From assembly GCF_902859875.1 (NCBI RefSeq), contig NZ_CADIKF010000031.1:21977-85976 (forward strand): 64,000 nt of DNA. Reading direction: 5' to 3'. Origin of the DNA: Paraburkholderia solisilvae. GTDB taxonomy: Bacteria; Pseudomonadota; Gammaproteobacteria; Burkholderiales; Burkholderiaceae. A program made the position numbers and the translations under genes. The notes beneath the pieces were generated by a model. That model did no database searches. It saw only the letters and a program-made list of their open reading frames with translations, and had not been told where the DNA came from. Positions 10,317 through 19,248 of the stretch are shown piece by piece (within the stretch, counting starts at the first letter, position 1; every line of letters begins with the position of its first letter).

Positions 10317-10736
10317 TTATGACTTCGCGGGGCGGCCCGTTTTCACGGTATCCAGCGCCGACACTGCGGCGATAAGTCGCTTCGGCGGCACTGCCGCAAG
10401 CAGCGCGAGGCCTGCGCGCAACAGTTCGCTCTTCTTTACTGATACGCCCGCATCGAGGCAGCGCTGCTTCAGTTCCGCGATCTTCTCGTAGTCGGACTTC
10501 GGCATGGTGAAGCTGTCGCGCACCACTTTGTCCTTCTTCGCGCGGCGAGGTTTTTCGTCCTTGCCGTCCTTGGCGACGGGTTGCTTGACAGCCTTGACGC
10601 TCTTTCCGGGCGCTTGCGCCTGCACGGCTTGCGGCGCCTTCACGGCCGTTTGCCTGGTTTTGGCGGCGGTTTTCACCGTTTTACCGGCACCCGTCACGTC
10701 TTTCGCTGCTGCTGTTTTTTCCGCTGCGGCCTTCAT
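10317..10736 (-). CDS. Ala/Lys-rich protein with ribbon-helix-helix-like C-terminus
   Basis: A 139-residue protein. The first ~65 residues are a low-complexity Ala/Lys/Thr/Gln tail resembling histone H1-like bacterial proteins and probably bind DNA non-specifically. The remaining part has VRDSFTMPKSDYEKIAELK followed by an SVKKSELLRAGLALL helix, a strand-helix-helix pattern like ribbon-helix-helix DNA-binding proteins. The ribosome site GAGGAGA is well placed before the ATG. Three 9-bp direct repeats lie just upstream (10756-10782), consistent with autoregulation. Function is otherwise unknown. Confidence 0.65.
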   Translation of the reverse strand: MKAAAEKTAAAKDVTGAGKTVKTAAKTRQTAVKAPQAVQAQAPGKSVKAVKQPVAKDGKDEKPRRAKKDKVVRDSFTMPKSDYEKIAELKQRCLDAGVSVKKSELLRAGLALLAAVPPKRLIAAVSALDTVKTGRPAKS

Positions 10737-10755
10737 CTGATCTCCTCGTTAATCG

Positions 10756-10782
10756 TATAAACGATATAAACAGTATATACGG
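10756..10782. promoter_or_regulatory. Three tandem 9-bp repeats upstream of the RHH-like gene
   Basis: TATAAACGA (10756-10764), TATAAACAG (10765-10773) and TATATACGG (10774-10782) follow each other without gaps, about 20-46 bp before the start of the RHH-like gene on the minus strand. The AT-rich block stands out from the surrounding GC-rich DNA. Ribbon-helix-helix proteins often bind short tandem repeats, so an operator is a reasonable reading. The block could also contain the -10 element. Confidence 0.5.
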
Positions 10783-10996
10783 TTTGGTCGGCGGCCAGAT
10801 TGCAGCGATGCGTCGGTTTTGTGACAGACTTGAAGTGCGCCGATGTAACGGACAGGTCGTGCCTTCTTCAAAACGCAAGTGAAGGTAACAGAATGTAACC
10901 AAATCGATTTATGTCCGTAACGCGCGAATCACGTTGACACACTATACTGTGCCCCACTCGGTGCGCCAGTCCCAGCGCACTGCTGGGGATCACGAT

Positions 10997-12031
10997 ATGC
11001 TGTCAGTCGACCGGGCGGCATCCTTGCGCGATGTCGCGGCCGGAGCGCCCGAGACGCCCGCCTATACATGGCCGGGCCGAACCCGCCGCCTTTCCGCCAC
11101 CCTCTGCAAGCTCTTCTATCGCTGGACGCACTCCCGCGCGTATCGGCACAACGAGCGCCTGTGGCGTTCGGTTTCGATCGACCGTGACGTCGATGGCACC
11201 GTTACGGGTATGCGCATCGGCCGTCGCGGACTCACCATCGAGAACACGTCGGCGCTGCTGGCATCGCGCACGGGCGCGTGCCATCTGATCGCAGCCGGCC
11301 CGTCGATCAACGAGATCGACTACAGCGCGCTCGAACTCGAGCATGTGATGGGCGTCAATGGTGCAATCGCGCTGCAGGACAAGCACGACGTGCGATTCGA
11401 CTATTACTGCATCGTCGATGCAGGTTTTGCGCGCAACCGGCCGGATCTGGTCGCACGCATCGTACAGCAACCGCTCATTCTGTTCGCCACGCCGCTCGTG
11501 CTGTGGTACATCGCGCAGTATTTTCCGCTCGACCATATGCGTTGCCGCGTTTTCGTGATCGAAGACGTGCAATTCCCGGCTGGCCAGCGTGCGCGGCGTG
11601 GCCGCGATTTGCGCGACACGTGTGCGCAGTCCGATCTGCTGCTGTTCGACGAGGAGCGCATGCTCGGCTTCAGCCTCGATGTGCGGCACGGCGTGTTCGA
11701 TGGTCATACGGTCGCGTATGCGGGCTTGCAGGTGCTGAATTCGCTCGGTTTCGACCTGGTGTATCTGCACGGCGTCGATCTGCGCGATGCTTCGCGCACG
11801 CCGCGCTTTTACGAAACGCCGGGGAATATGCAACCGAGTGTGCTCGACCGCCATTTCGACGCGTATATCGAGCCGTCGTTTCGCCAGGCCGCGGCATTGT
11901 TGAAGCAGCGCGGGATGCGCGTCGTCAACCTGTCGGTGGACAGCGCGCTGAGTGTCGATATCTTCGAGAAGCGAAGCTGGCGCTCGCTAACGGGCTCGCG
12001 CACCGGGTTCGCGCAGCGGATGCGTGCGTAA
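10997..12031 (+). CDS. GT42/DUF115-like glycan biosynthesis protein
   Basis: A 344-residue protein without signal peptide. The motif CHLIAAGPSINEIDYSALE near residue 95 resembles the nucleotide-binding start of bacterial GT42 sialyltransferases (GNGPSLKEIDYS) and of DUF115 proteins. Later parts (FDYYCIVDAGF; the HGVDLRD segment; RFYETPGN) fit a Rossmann-type sugar-transfer fold. The ATG at 10997 follows GGGGAT; an upstream in-frame TTG at 10934 falls in a TTGACA-like sequence and is less likely. The next gene on the same strand is a GT4-like glycosyltransferase about 100 bp away, which supports a surface-glycan role. Donor and acceptor are unknown. Confidence 0.55.
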   Translation: MLSVDRAASLRDVAAGAPETPAYTWPGRTRRLSATLCKLFYRWTHSRAYRHNERLWRSVSIDRDVDGTVTGMRIGRRGLTIENTSALLASRTGACHLIAAGPSINEIDYSALELEHVMGVNGAIALQDKHDVRFDYYCIVDAGFARNRPDLVARIVQQPLILFATPLVLWYIAQYFPLDHMRCRVFVIEDVQFPAGQRARRGRDLRDTCAQSDLLLFDEERMLGFSLDVRHGVFDGHTVAYAGLQVLNSLGFDLVYLHGVDLRDASRTPRFYETPGNMQPSVLDRHFDAYIEPSFRQAAALLKQRGMRVVNLSVDSALSVDIFEKRSWRSLTGSRTGFAQRMRA

Positions 12032-12135
12032 CGCTGCACCCGCCGCACCGTCTTGGCACCCACACCGTACGACAACAGAAAAAGCAGGCCACGCACGCCG
12101 CGCGAAGGCCGAGGCCACCCTAACCGTCGCGCCCG

Positions 12136-13251
12136 ATGAAGGTCGTTCACCTCTCCAATACGCCGGTCGCCGGCAGCCCCGGCAATATCGTGTCGGCGCT
12201 GAACCGGCTGACCGATATTCGCGCCCGTCACGTGGTGTTCAACGCAGCCGCGTACCGCACGCGCACGTTCGCGATCGACATCGACTGGCAGACGCAGCGA
12301 CAACAGGCGCTCGATGCAATCGCCGAAGCCGATCTGGTGCACATTCACCAGTATTTCTCGCTCGACGACACCTTCGGCGCGGGTTTTCACAAGCGCTTCG
12401 GCGACAAGAAGCTGATCCGTCAGTACCATTCGGCGCCGGACCTCTGGTCGAACGGCGATGCGAGCCTGATCGAGCGCATCGTGCACGAGGACGTGCCGCA
12501 GCTCGTCATCGCGCAGGGTCCCGAACGCTTTTATCCGCTGGCGCGCGTCGTGCCGAATGTCGTGCCGCTCGACGACCCGCGCTATCTGCCGCACCCTGAA
12601 GCGCGAGGCACGCCGATCGTCACGTTCTCGCCGAGCGGGCGGGCTTCAGCGTGGAAAAAGCGCTGGGAGACGAAGGGCGTGCCGCAAACGCTCGCGCTGC
12701 TGCGCAAGCTCGAGCGCGAGGGGCTGTGCCGGTTGCAGTTGATTGTCGATACGCCGCATGACGAGTGCTTGCGCATGAAGCAGCAGGCAGCCGTCGCGAT
12801 CGACGAATGCGTGACCGGCAATTACCACCTGAGCGGGCTCGAAGCGCTGGCGCAGGGCAAGCCGACGCTCGGCTATCTCGATCAGCGCGTGCAATCGCAG
12901 TTGCGCGCGTTGACCGGCGCGAGCGATCTGCCTTGGGTCGACGTGCGTCTCGAAGAGGCGCAAGCGCCATTGCGCGCGCTGCTCGAAAACGCTGTCTTGC
13001 GCACGGAGATCGGTGCTGCATCGCGGCGCTGGATGGAGACGCACTACGCGGAGCGCGCGATGATCGAGCACTATCGGCGCGCGTATCTGGATGTGTTCGA
13101 AGCGCCGCAGCGGTTCGGCGTGTCCCGCTTCACGGGCGAGGCCGATGCGTGGCGCGCGCTCGCCTGTCCCGATTACAGCTGGACGGCGCGGCGGCGCTTG
13201 CATGCGGGTTGGCGCGATAAGTTGCGCAGCTGGCTGAAGGGTCAAAGCTGA
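12136..13251 (+). CDS. GT4-like glycosyltransferase
   Basis: A 371-residue protein with a two-domain GT-B layout. The N-terminal half begins MKVVHLSNTPVAGSPGNIVSAL and contains the ADLVHIHQYFS segment typical of GT4 acceptor domains. The C-terminal half has FSPSGRASAWKKRW (sugar-nucleotide binding) and the conserved EALAQGKPTLGYLD region with the acidic residue in SGLEALAQGKP. It probably transfers a hexose to a lipopolysaccharide core or other surface glycan from the cytoplasmic face. No clear ribosome site precedes the ATG. Three imperfect 13-14-bp direct repeats (13240-13280) span its 3' end and stop codon. Confidence 0.7.
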   Translation: MKVVHLSNTPVAGSPGNIVSALNRLTDIRARHVVFNAAAYRTRTFAIDIDWQTQRQQALDAIAEADLVHIHQYFSLDDTFGAGFHKRFGDKKLIRQYHSAPDLWSNGDASLIERIVHEDVPQLVIAQGPERFYPLARVVPNVVPLDDPRYLPHPEARGTPIVTFSPSGRASAWKKRWETKGVPQTLALLRKLEREGLCRLQLIVDTPHDECLRMKQQAAVAIDECVTGNYHLSGLEALAQGKPTLGYLDQRVQSQLRALTGASDLPWVDVRLEEAQAPLRALLENAVLRTEIGAASRRWMETHYAERAMIEHYRRAYLDVFEAPQRFGVSRFTGEADAWRALACPDYSWTARRRLHAGWRDKLRSWLKGQS

Positions 13252-13280
13252 AGGGGCAAGGCTGAGGGTCAAGGCTGAAG
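13240..13280. repeat. Three imperfect 13-14-bp tandem repeats over a stop codon
   Basis: GGTCAAAGCTGAAG (13240-13253), GGGCAAGGCTGAG (13254-13266) and GGTCAAGGCTGAAG (13267-13280) lie in tandem. The first unit contains the stop codon of the GT4-like gene, so copy-number change would not alter the protein. This is probably a slippage-derived repeat. Confidence 0.6.
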
Positions 13281-13320
13281 CGCTGAGCTGCGCAAACACC
13301 GCGCGGCGACAGCGAGGGGA

Positions 13321-13370
13321 GGTGAGCCGATTCGGGAGCACAAAATCGGCAGGTGAGCGTTTTCGGGAGC
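13321..13370 (+). repeat. Two copies of a dispersed intergenic motif (GGTGAGCGTTTTCGGGAGC)
   Basis: A diverged copy is at 13321-13339 and an exact copy at 13352-13370, in the convergent gap after the GT4-like gene. Further copies occur at 15820-15836 and 34763-34781, with partial versions at 36129-36146 and 42308-42318 (reverse strand). All are outside genes. Confidence 0.6.
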
Positions 13371-13467
13371 AGCGGCTGCAGACAATCGCGGCTGCGCATC
13401 CGTTGCATACACTGACTTGTGTGCTCCGGCATTAACGCATTTGCGTCTTCGCTTCTTCACGCCGCCG

Positions 13468-14145
13468 TCACGCCGTCACGATCAGCAGCACGCCGGTCAA
13501 CGTCAGCGCGCCGCACCACAGCCAGTCGAAATTGATCCAGCCTTTGCGCAGCATGCCGAGGCCGAGATACTCGTAGGCGGCAAACGCGATCGCTCCGCCG
13601 GTGACCAGCGTGACGAGCGTATGCAGCACGGTCATCTGCCCGATCATGCGCAGCGATGCGGGCAGCACGCTTGCCGCCGCGATAGAAGCAGTCGCCGCGG
13701 AGGACGCGAGCGGCGCGCCGCCGCAGATCGGCAGCAGTGCCGGTAACAGCATCAGACCGGCGCCATGCATCGTCGCCATCGCGGCCGACCACAACGCGAG
13801 TCCGACGAAGCCCGCGGTCATCCCGACCCGCACGCGGTGACGATGACCATACAGATGGTGATACACCGCCCACCCGATCAGCACCGCGCCCATCGCGATA
13901 CGCAGATGCGCGGTTTGCGCGAGCGCGCCCAACGCGACGGCCGACGTCATCACGAGCAACACCGATGCCGCGTGGCCGAGCGCGATCGGCGGCAACGCCA
14001 GCAGCATCGCCTTGCGGCTGCCGCGTTGCAAACCGAGCGCGGCGGCGAACAGCCATCCCATCGCCGGATTCGCGCCGTGAAATACACCGCTGCCGATGAC
14101 GGTCGCCCACGTCGTGGCGAAGTCGCCCGCGAACAGATCGTTCAT
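13468..14145 (-). CDS. Polytopic membrane protein next to methanethiol oxidase
   Basis: A 225-residue hydrophobic protein with about six to seven transmembrane helices. Near the N-terminus it has SGVFHGANPAMGWLFAAALG, and later VYHHLYGHRHRVR and ATMHGAGLMLLP. These His-containing helices recall metal permeases of the NicO/HupE type, but I cannot place it firmly in one. The start at 14145 (MNDLFAGDF) lies 20 nt after the stop of the methanethiol oxidase gene, so the two are probably one transcript. MtoX enzymes need copper, so metal supply is a reasonable guess for its role. Confidence 0.55.
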   Translation of the reverse strand: MNDLFAGDFATTWATVIGSGVFHGANPAMGWLFAAALGLQRGSRKAMLLALPPIALGHAASVLLVMTSAVALGALAQTAHLRIAMGAVLIGWAVYHHLYGHRHRVRVGMTAGFVGLALWSAAMATMHGAGLMLLPALLPICGGAPLASSAATASIAAASVLPASLRMIGQMTVLHTLVTLVTGGAIAFAAYEYLGLGMLRKGWINFDWLWCGALTLTGVLLIVTA

Positions 14146-14165
14146 GATGCGTCGAGCGCCATGTA

Positions 14166-15560
14166 TTACGGGTAGCAGTACGAGTCGGACGAACCGTCGC
14201 CGCCTTCGAGTCGAATCTGATGCGGACGATGCGTGCCCGGCCATTGAATGAAAAAGTCGTCCTCGAACTTGAGGCCGCCGCCCGGCGCCGCATCGAGTTT
14301 GACCATCCATCCATCGAGGCCATCCGGATAGAACTGATCGTCGATCACGCCGTACAGCGAGTTCGTGAAGTAGACGCGCTTGCCGTCGCGGCTCACTTCG
14401 ACCATTTGCGGGCCGCCATTGAGCGGCTCGCCGCCCGCACCCGCATGCGTCGCGCGCGACACGATGCCGCCGATGCGCACGGTGCCGGTCAGCTCCGGAT
14501 GAAACGGATCCGACACGTCGTATTGACGCAAGTCGCCGGTGCCCCAGCACGACACATACAGGTAACGGTCATCGAGCGACAGCGCGATATCGGTGACGAG
14601 CGGCGGCACCGCGCCGAAGCCTTTGAGCATCGGCGGCAACAGGTCCGCGTCGGCGGGCTCGGCGGGAATCTCGATGACTTTGCGTACCGCCCATTCGTTG
14701 CCCTCGCGGTACCAGGTCCAGATCGACGCGGACAGGTCCTTCAGGCTGATCACCGAATTGACGAAACCGTGCGCCATCGTCGGGTTGTGTGCGGGGCGCA
14801 GTTCGAACACGAGCTGGTTTTCCGCGCCGAAATCGATCACCTGCTTGTGCTTGCGCGTGTTGATGTCCCAGAAGTGCAGACGGTGCCCGTATTGGCCGCC
14901 GAGCAGCACGTCCGGCACGAGGCCGTTCTCGAAGGTCGCCGGCAGTCCCCACTCGCTCGTGACGACCGTGTCGTAGCCGAGGTGCCACCACGCGTCGTAC
15001 GCGAGTTCCTGCGGGCCTCGATCGATTTCCCAGCGGCCGCGAATATCGAATGTTTCGTGGTCCATCAGGAAGATGCCGCCGGGCGCTTCGCCTTGCGCGT
15101 TCGCGAGCGAGGCCACGTAGATGCCGGCCGGCCCGCAATGCACGGTGTGCGGACGCGTGTAGCCGGCTTTCGATGCGACCTCGTCGGGCTCCAGTACGCG
15201 CACGATCTTCGGCTTCCTGGCATCGGGTTTCGTATCGAGGATATGGATGCGCGACGAACGCAGTCCCGGCACGATCAGATAACGGCGTTCGGAATGCGGG
15301 TGCGGTGCGTTCGGGCACAGGCATGAACTGCAGGCGTTCCAGCCGAAGTGATGCAGCTCGTCGCCGAGGTTCGGCATCTCGACGCGGTTGACGATCTTGC
15401 CGTAATCCGCGGACGCGGAGTCGACATCGACCACCGCAATAGCGTCGGGTTTCTGCCGCGACGGGTCGAAGCTCGCGACATACGCGAGCGTTTCCCTGGG
15501 GGCGTCGGCTGCGAGACGGGCTGAAGGATAAAAGGTGGGATCGGGTTTCCACGTCGCCAT
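14166..15560 (-). CDS. mtoX: Methanethiol oxidase (SBP56/selenium-binding protein family)
   Basis: A 464-residue protein closely following the SBP56 family. MATWKPDPTFYPS leads into VEMPNLGDELHHFGWNACSSC, then the TRPHTVHCGP, NGGPQMVEVSRDGKRVYFTNSLY and PHQIRLEGGDGSSDSYCYP regions. Family members oxidise methanethiol to formaldehyde, hydrogen sulfide and hydrogen peroxide using copper bound by conserved His residues. No signal peptide is visible with this start, unlike some periplasmic bacterial MtoX. GGAGAA lies 6 nt before the ATG at 15560; longer in-frame starts lack one. It is followed closely by a membrane protein gene rather than the SCO1/MauG-like genes often found with mtoX. Confidence 0.85.
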   Translation of the reverse strand: MATWKPDPTFYPSARLAADAPRETLAYVASFDPSRQKPDAIAVVDVDSASADYGKIVNRVEMPNLGDELHHFGWNACSSCLCPNAPHPHSERRYLIVPGLRSSRIHILDTKPDARKPKIVRVLEPDEVASKAGYTRPHTVHCGPAGIYVASLANAQGEAPGGIFLMDHETFDIRGRWEIDRGPQELAYDAWWHLGYDTVVTSEWGLPATFENGLVPDVLLGGQYGHRLHFWDINTRKHKQVIDFGAENQLVFELRPAHNPTMAHGFVNSVISLKDLSASIWTWYREGNEWAVRKVIEIPAEPADADLLPPMLKGFGAVPPLVTDIALSLDDRYLYVSCWGTGDLRQYDVSDPFHPELTGTVRIGGIVSRATHAGAGGEPLNGGPQMVEVSRDGKRVYFTNSLYGVIDDQFYPDGLDGWMVKLDAAPGGGLKFEDDFFIQWPGTHRPHQIRLEGGDGSSDSYCYP

Positions 15561-15992
15561 CACGGTTCTCCACGGTTGCCGCATGGGTCTCGCACGCGTG
15601 TCTCCTTGACGTGCGAACGGGCTGGACGCCATACGCATTGCTGATTGGCAGATGCTGCGCGGCCACAAAAGGTGACGCGTTCGGCATAGGTTATCAATCG
15701 TAGGCAATTAATCGGAGAAGTGGGGTGTTGCGATGCGCCCGATTGTGATGGGGAACGAAGCGATGCGATGTGCAATGAGCCCGGTTGGGCGTTTGATGGG
15801 AACGCCCGGCTGCCGTTAAGGTGAGCGTTTTCGGGAAGCGATGGCAAGAACGGGGACGGTGCCCGCGCATACGTCGGCTATATGGCGAATGCTTACTTCA
15901 CACGAACGCCCGTAATGCGGCAGATGCGAAGCATGGTGAGTACGTCCGCTCTGCTTCAATGCGTATCGACCGATAGATCGCGCGTTCGATGC
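15561..15992. other. 432-bp intergenic region upstream of mtoX
   Basis: No gene is visible. The region should hold the mtoX promoter (minus strand), but I see no convincing -35/-10 pair. It contains one copy of the dispersed motif GGTGAGCGTTTTCGGGA at 15820-15836. Confidence 0.5.
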
Positions 15993-17096
15993 CTAGCGCC
16001 ACGGCTCCGAGATTGTCGCGGCCAGTGCGAGCTTTTCGCGCACGAGCGCGGCGACATCCGGTACAGGCGCCGCGTGCACAGAGCCGATATGCGCGTCGAT
16101 AAACTTCTGCACGGCGCCGTGCACCGCGCGTATCGACCATCCGTCGATGCCGGTGAGACGCGACGGCGTACGCTTCAGTTCGTCGACGAGGTCGCGCGCG
16201 TCGTCGAAACGAGGCGCGACCCCGGTGTGCGCGGCAAGCTGTGCAGCGCTATCGGCCGCATAGGCGCGGTCGCTGCCGAGCCGGTCGATGTCGAGCACCG
16301 TCTGCGCGGCGTGGCCCATGCGCAATGCGCTGAGCGCCCACAATGCAATAAACGCGCGGTACGCCTGCGTGCCTTCGATCGTGCGCGCGTACTGCTCGCA
16401 CACTGCCGCGTACGCATCGTCGGACGAAGGCGCCTGCTCCGGCAGGCGAACTTCGCAGGCGTCGAGCACAGCTTTCACGATCGGCTCGTTGCGGTTCAGG
16501 CCCAATACGCGCAGCGGCGCGGCGACGAAGAACGTATTGCGCCATTCCTGATGCAATAGCCAACCGGATGCAAATTGCGAAGCGGGATTGCGCAATACCG
16601 CGACATGCAGTGCGGCCGGAAACGCGTGCTTGAGCCAAGGCAGTCTTCCGGACGAGCGGCAGAACTTGAACACCGGCATCTTGCCGGCCGCGAGTGTTTG
16701 TTCAGTGAGATGCTGCAGATACGCCTGCAACGCGGGAAACTCGGCGTCCGGTGTATCGCCGAAGCGGTCGGTGGCAAAGCGCCGCCGATAACCCGGCACG
16801 CCGCGCGCGCCTTCACGCATGAACGGACGATACTCGGCGAAGTAAGGCGCATTGAGCGCAGGATGACCCGAATTGAAAGTGGGCTGAAGCGCGCCGAGAT
16901 CCGCGAGCTTCAGATCGCCGATCACATTGCTCAGCGGCTCGTAGAACGCGGTGACGGAATCGAGCGCGCGAAATCTCGACCACACCCAGGTGCCCGCGCT
17001 GCGCCATCCCGTATGCAGGAAGACGCCGCGCGACAGCGTGCCTGCGGGGTCGTTTAGAGGGGCCGGACTAATCGGACTACTACCTGGCAGCGCCAT
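15993..17096 (-). CDS. Sulfotransferase-like P-loop protein
   Basis: A 367-residue protein. Near residue 30 it has GVFLHTGWRSAGTWVWSRFR, a variant of the 5'-phosphosulfate-binding loop of PAPS-dependent sulfotransferases. Further on, HVAVLRNPASQFASGW matches the RxxxxxxxS 3'-phosphate-binding motif. The P-loop departs from the usual PKSGTT form, so activity is not certain. No signal peptide is seen. AAGGAA is about 9 nt before the ATG at 17096. It is monocistronic and its acceptor cannot be inferred. Confidence 0.6.
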   Translation of the reverse strand: MALPGSSPISPAPLNDPAGTLSRGVFLHTGWRSAGTWVWSRFRALDSVTAFYEPLSNVIGDLKLADLGALQPTFNSGHPALNAPYFAEYRPFMREGARGVPGYRRRFATDRFGDTPDAEFPALQAYLQHLTEQTLAAGKMPVFKFCRSSGRLPWLKHAFPAALHVAVLRNPASQFASGWLLHQEWRNTFFVAAPLRVLGLNRNEPIVKAVLDACEVRLPEQAPSSDDAYAAVCEQYARTIEGTQAYRAFIALWALSALRMGHAAQTVLDIDRLGSDRAYAADSAAQLAAHTGVAPRFDDARDLVDELKRTPSRLTGIDGWSIRAVHGAVQKFIDAHIGSVHAAPVPDVAALVREKLALAATISEPWR

Positions 17097-17682
17097 CACT
17101 GTTGTTCCTTGCACATGCATCTTCGATCGATGCGTGGCGATTATAGCCAATGCCGCTATCGCTTCACTGACAAGCGCCGCGCCGCGGACGGCACGTTCGA
17201 GGTAATACGCGACATGATATGCAATGGTCGCGTCGATTATTTCTCTTGCATATTTCTGATGTCAGCTGGATTTACACTTCGGGATTACCCGATATTGCCG
17301 CGTTGCAGTCGAGCCAATAAAGTCTGAGCGGATTCGGATTATTAAAGTTTTTGTAAGCCTTCAATTAATGAAACTGCCAGTCAACACAATTGACGCCGGG
17401 CCGGCTGGCCAGTTCCGACATCGGCATGTCGCGCATGTTATGGGTTGGTATCGATACCCATATAAGAATGACAAAAACCTGCCGTAAACCAGGAGTGGTA
17501 CGCGCTGTAGCGCAATGGAACAGCGCACGGCTTGCGATGCGCGTTGCGCGGCGCTTCAGCGTCGTGATTGAGAGTATTTATTCATAAGTGGCAAATCACG
17601 CTATGAGAGGGCGGGATATTGCCAGTTTCACCATGCAGCAGCATTTATCGGTAATCCAACAAAAAATTCCGGGGGCCATACC
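17097..17682. other. 586-bp AT-richer intergenic region upstream of an MCP gene
   Basis: No gene is visible. The segment is clearly less GC-rich than its surroundings. It contains the perfect 12-bp palindrome GGTATCGATACC at 17447-17458, directly followed by a sigma-28-like promoter candidate. A second TAAAGTTT sequence near 17344 resembles the sigma-28 -35 element but lacks a matching -10. Confidence 0.5.
17463..17488 (+). promoter_or_regulatory. Candidate sigma-28 (flagellar) promoter for the MCP gene
   Basis: TAAG at 17463-17466 is followed after 14 nt by GCCGTAAA at 17481-17488, close to the TAAA-N15-GCCGATAA form used by FliA for chemotaxis genes. It is about 195 bp upstream of the MCP start. 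Spacing is one base short and two -10 positions differ. Confidence 0.35.
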
Positions 17683-19248
17683 ATGATTCTGAAGAACCTG
17701 ACGATTAAAATCCGGCTGTTTGCGGGATTTTCCACCGTCGCCGCCATTGCGTTTTTTATTTCCATTGTTTCGCTATATAGCCTGGGCACAACCACGGATG
17801 CATTCAGTCAGTTTGTGCATGGAATCGACGCGCGCGCGCAAGTCGCGGCGGAGGTTCGCGCGGCCGTCGACCGCCGCGCGATCGCGGCCCGCAACCTGGT
17901 GCTGGTCACGAAGCAGTCGGACCTCGATATGGAAAAGGACGCGGTGACGCGTGCGCATGAAGACGTCAGTTCGCGCCTCAGGCAACTGAACGAAATGATT
18001 GCGAGCGCAACCGATACCAGTGAAACGGCGCGCTCGCTGGTCGCGGAGATGAACCGTGTCGAGAAGCTGTACGGGCCGGTCGCGCTCGATATCGTCGCGC
18101 TCGCGCTCGCCCATCACCACGACGAGGCGATCCAGAAGATGGATGACGAATGCCGGCCGCTGCTCGCCCAACTGGTGAAAGCCACCGATGCATACGCGAG
18201 CTTTACGAAGTCCCGCGAGGAGCAGATCGTGGCGGAATTCGCGGAGCGCTATACCTGGCAGCGCAACCTGATCGCCGCGGTCTGCGTGCTGGCAGTCCTC
18301 GTCGCGATCTTCGCGAGCATCGCGATCGTCGCCTCGATCACGAAACCGATCGACAAGGCGGTGCGCATCGCCCGCACGGTCGCAACCGGTGATCTGACGA
18401 GCACGATCGTCGTCGATCGCGGCGACGAAACCGGCGCGCTGCTGCAGGCGTTGCGCGATATGAACGAACGACTGACCGAAACAGTCGGACGGGTCCGCTC
18501 GAGCAGCAGCAGTGTCGCCAGTGCGGCGCATGAGATCGCGGTCGGCAACGGCGACCTGAGCCGCCGTACCGAGGAGCAGGCCGCGTCGCTGCAGCAGACG
18601 GCGGCAAGCATGGAGCAGTTGACGACCACAGTCCGGCAAAACACGCACAGCGCGCAGCAGGCGAAAGCCCTGGCGTCGAACGCATCGACCGTCTCGCAGC
18701 GCGGCAGCGATACGGTCGGCCGCGTCGTGACGACGATGGAAGCGATCAGCGCGAGCTCGGGCAAGATCGCGGACATTACCGGCATCATCGAAGGCATCTC
18801 GTTTCAGACCAATATCCTTGCGCTGAACGCGGCGGTCGAAGCGGCTCGCGCCGGCGAGCAGGGGCGCGGCTTCGCCGTGGTCGCGAGTGAAGTGCGCAGT
18901 CTCGCGCAGCGTTCGGCACACGCGGCGAAAGAGATCAAGGAACTGATCGCGCATTCGGTCCAGCAGATTCGCGACGGCTCGTCGTTTGCCGACGACGCGG
19001 GCCGCACGATGACCGAGGTCACCCAGGCCGTGGCGCGCGTCACGCAAATCGTCGACGAGATCGCCGCTGCTTCGCAGGAGCAGGGGCAGGGCATCGAGCA
19101 GGTCAACCAGGCGATTTCGCAGATGGACGCGGTCACGCAGCAGAACGCGACGCTGGTCGAACAGGCGGCCGCCGCGTCGCAGTCTTTGCGGCAGCAAGGC
19201 GCCGCGCTTGACGAGACGGTGTCGTCGTTCCGGCTCGCCGTTGCCTGA
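17683..19248 (+). CDS. Methyl-accepting chemotaxis protein
   Basis: A 521-residue class MCP. TM1 spans about 12-33; a ~155-residue periplasmic four-helix-bundle domain follows; TM2 is about 192-212; HAMP covers roughly 213-265 (TKPIDKAVRIARTVATGDL). The cytoplasmic methyl-accepting domain has the conserved hairpin SFQTNILALNAAVEAARAGEQGRGFAVVASEVRSLAQRSA. The protein ends FRLAVA and lacks a C-terminal CheR/CheB-binding pentapeptide. It should feed a classical CheA/CheW array encoded elsewhere. The following gene encodes a GGDEF-EAL protein about 115 bp away. Confidence 0.93.
   Translation: MILKNLTIKIRLFAGFSTVAAIAFFISIVSLYSLGTTTDAFSQFVHGIDARAQVAAEVRAAVDRRAIAARNLVLVTKQSDLDMEKDAVTRAHEDVSSRLRQLNEMIASATDTSETARSLVAEMNRVEKLYGPVALDIVALALAHHHDEAIQKMDDECRPLLAQLVKATDAYASFTKSREEQIVAEFAERYTWQRNLIAAVCVLAVLVAIFASIAIVASITKPIDKAVRIARTVATGDLTSTIVVDRGDETGALLQALRDMNERLTETVGRVRSSSSSVASAAHEIAVGNGDLSRRTEEQAASLQQTAASMEQLTTTVRQNTHSAQQAKALASNASTVSQRGSDTVGRVVTTMEAISASSGKIADITGIIEGISFQTNILALNAAVEAARAGEQGRGFAVVASEVRSLAQRSAHAAKEIKELIAHSVQQIRDGSSFADDAGRTMTEVTQAVARVTQIVDEIAAASQEQGQGIEQVNQAISQMDAVTQQNATLVEQAAAASQSLRQQGAALDETVSSFRLAVA

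Noticed and set aside
10934..10996. Longer N-terminus for the GT42-like protein from a TTG at 10934
   Set aside because: The TTG lies in TTGACA, more likely a promoter element, and has no ribosome site; the ATG at 10997 has a purine-rich site upstream.
17340..17365. Sigma-28 promoter starting at TAAAGTTT
   Set aside because: The -35 half is a good match but no GCCGATAA-like element is found at the right distance; the candidate at 17463-17488 is better.
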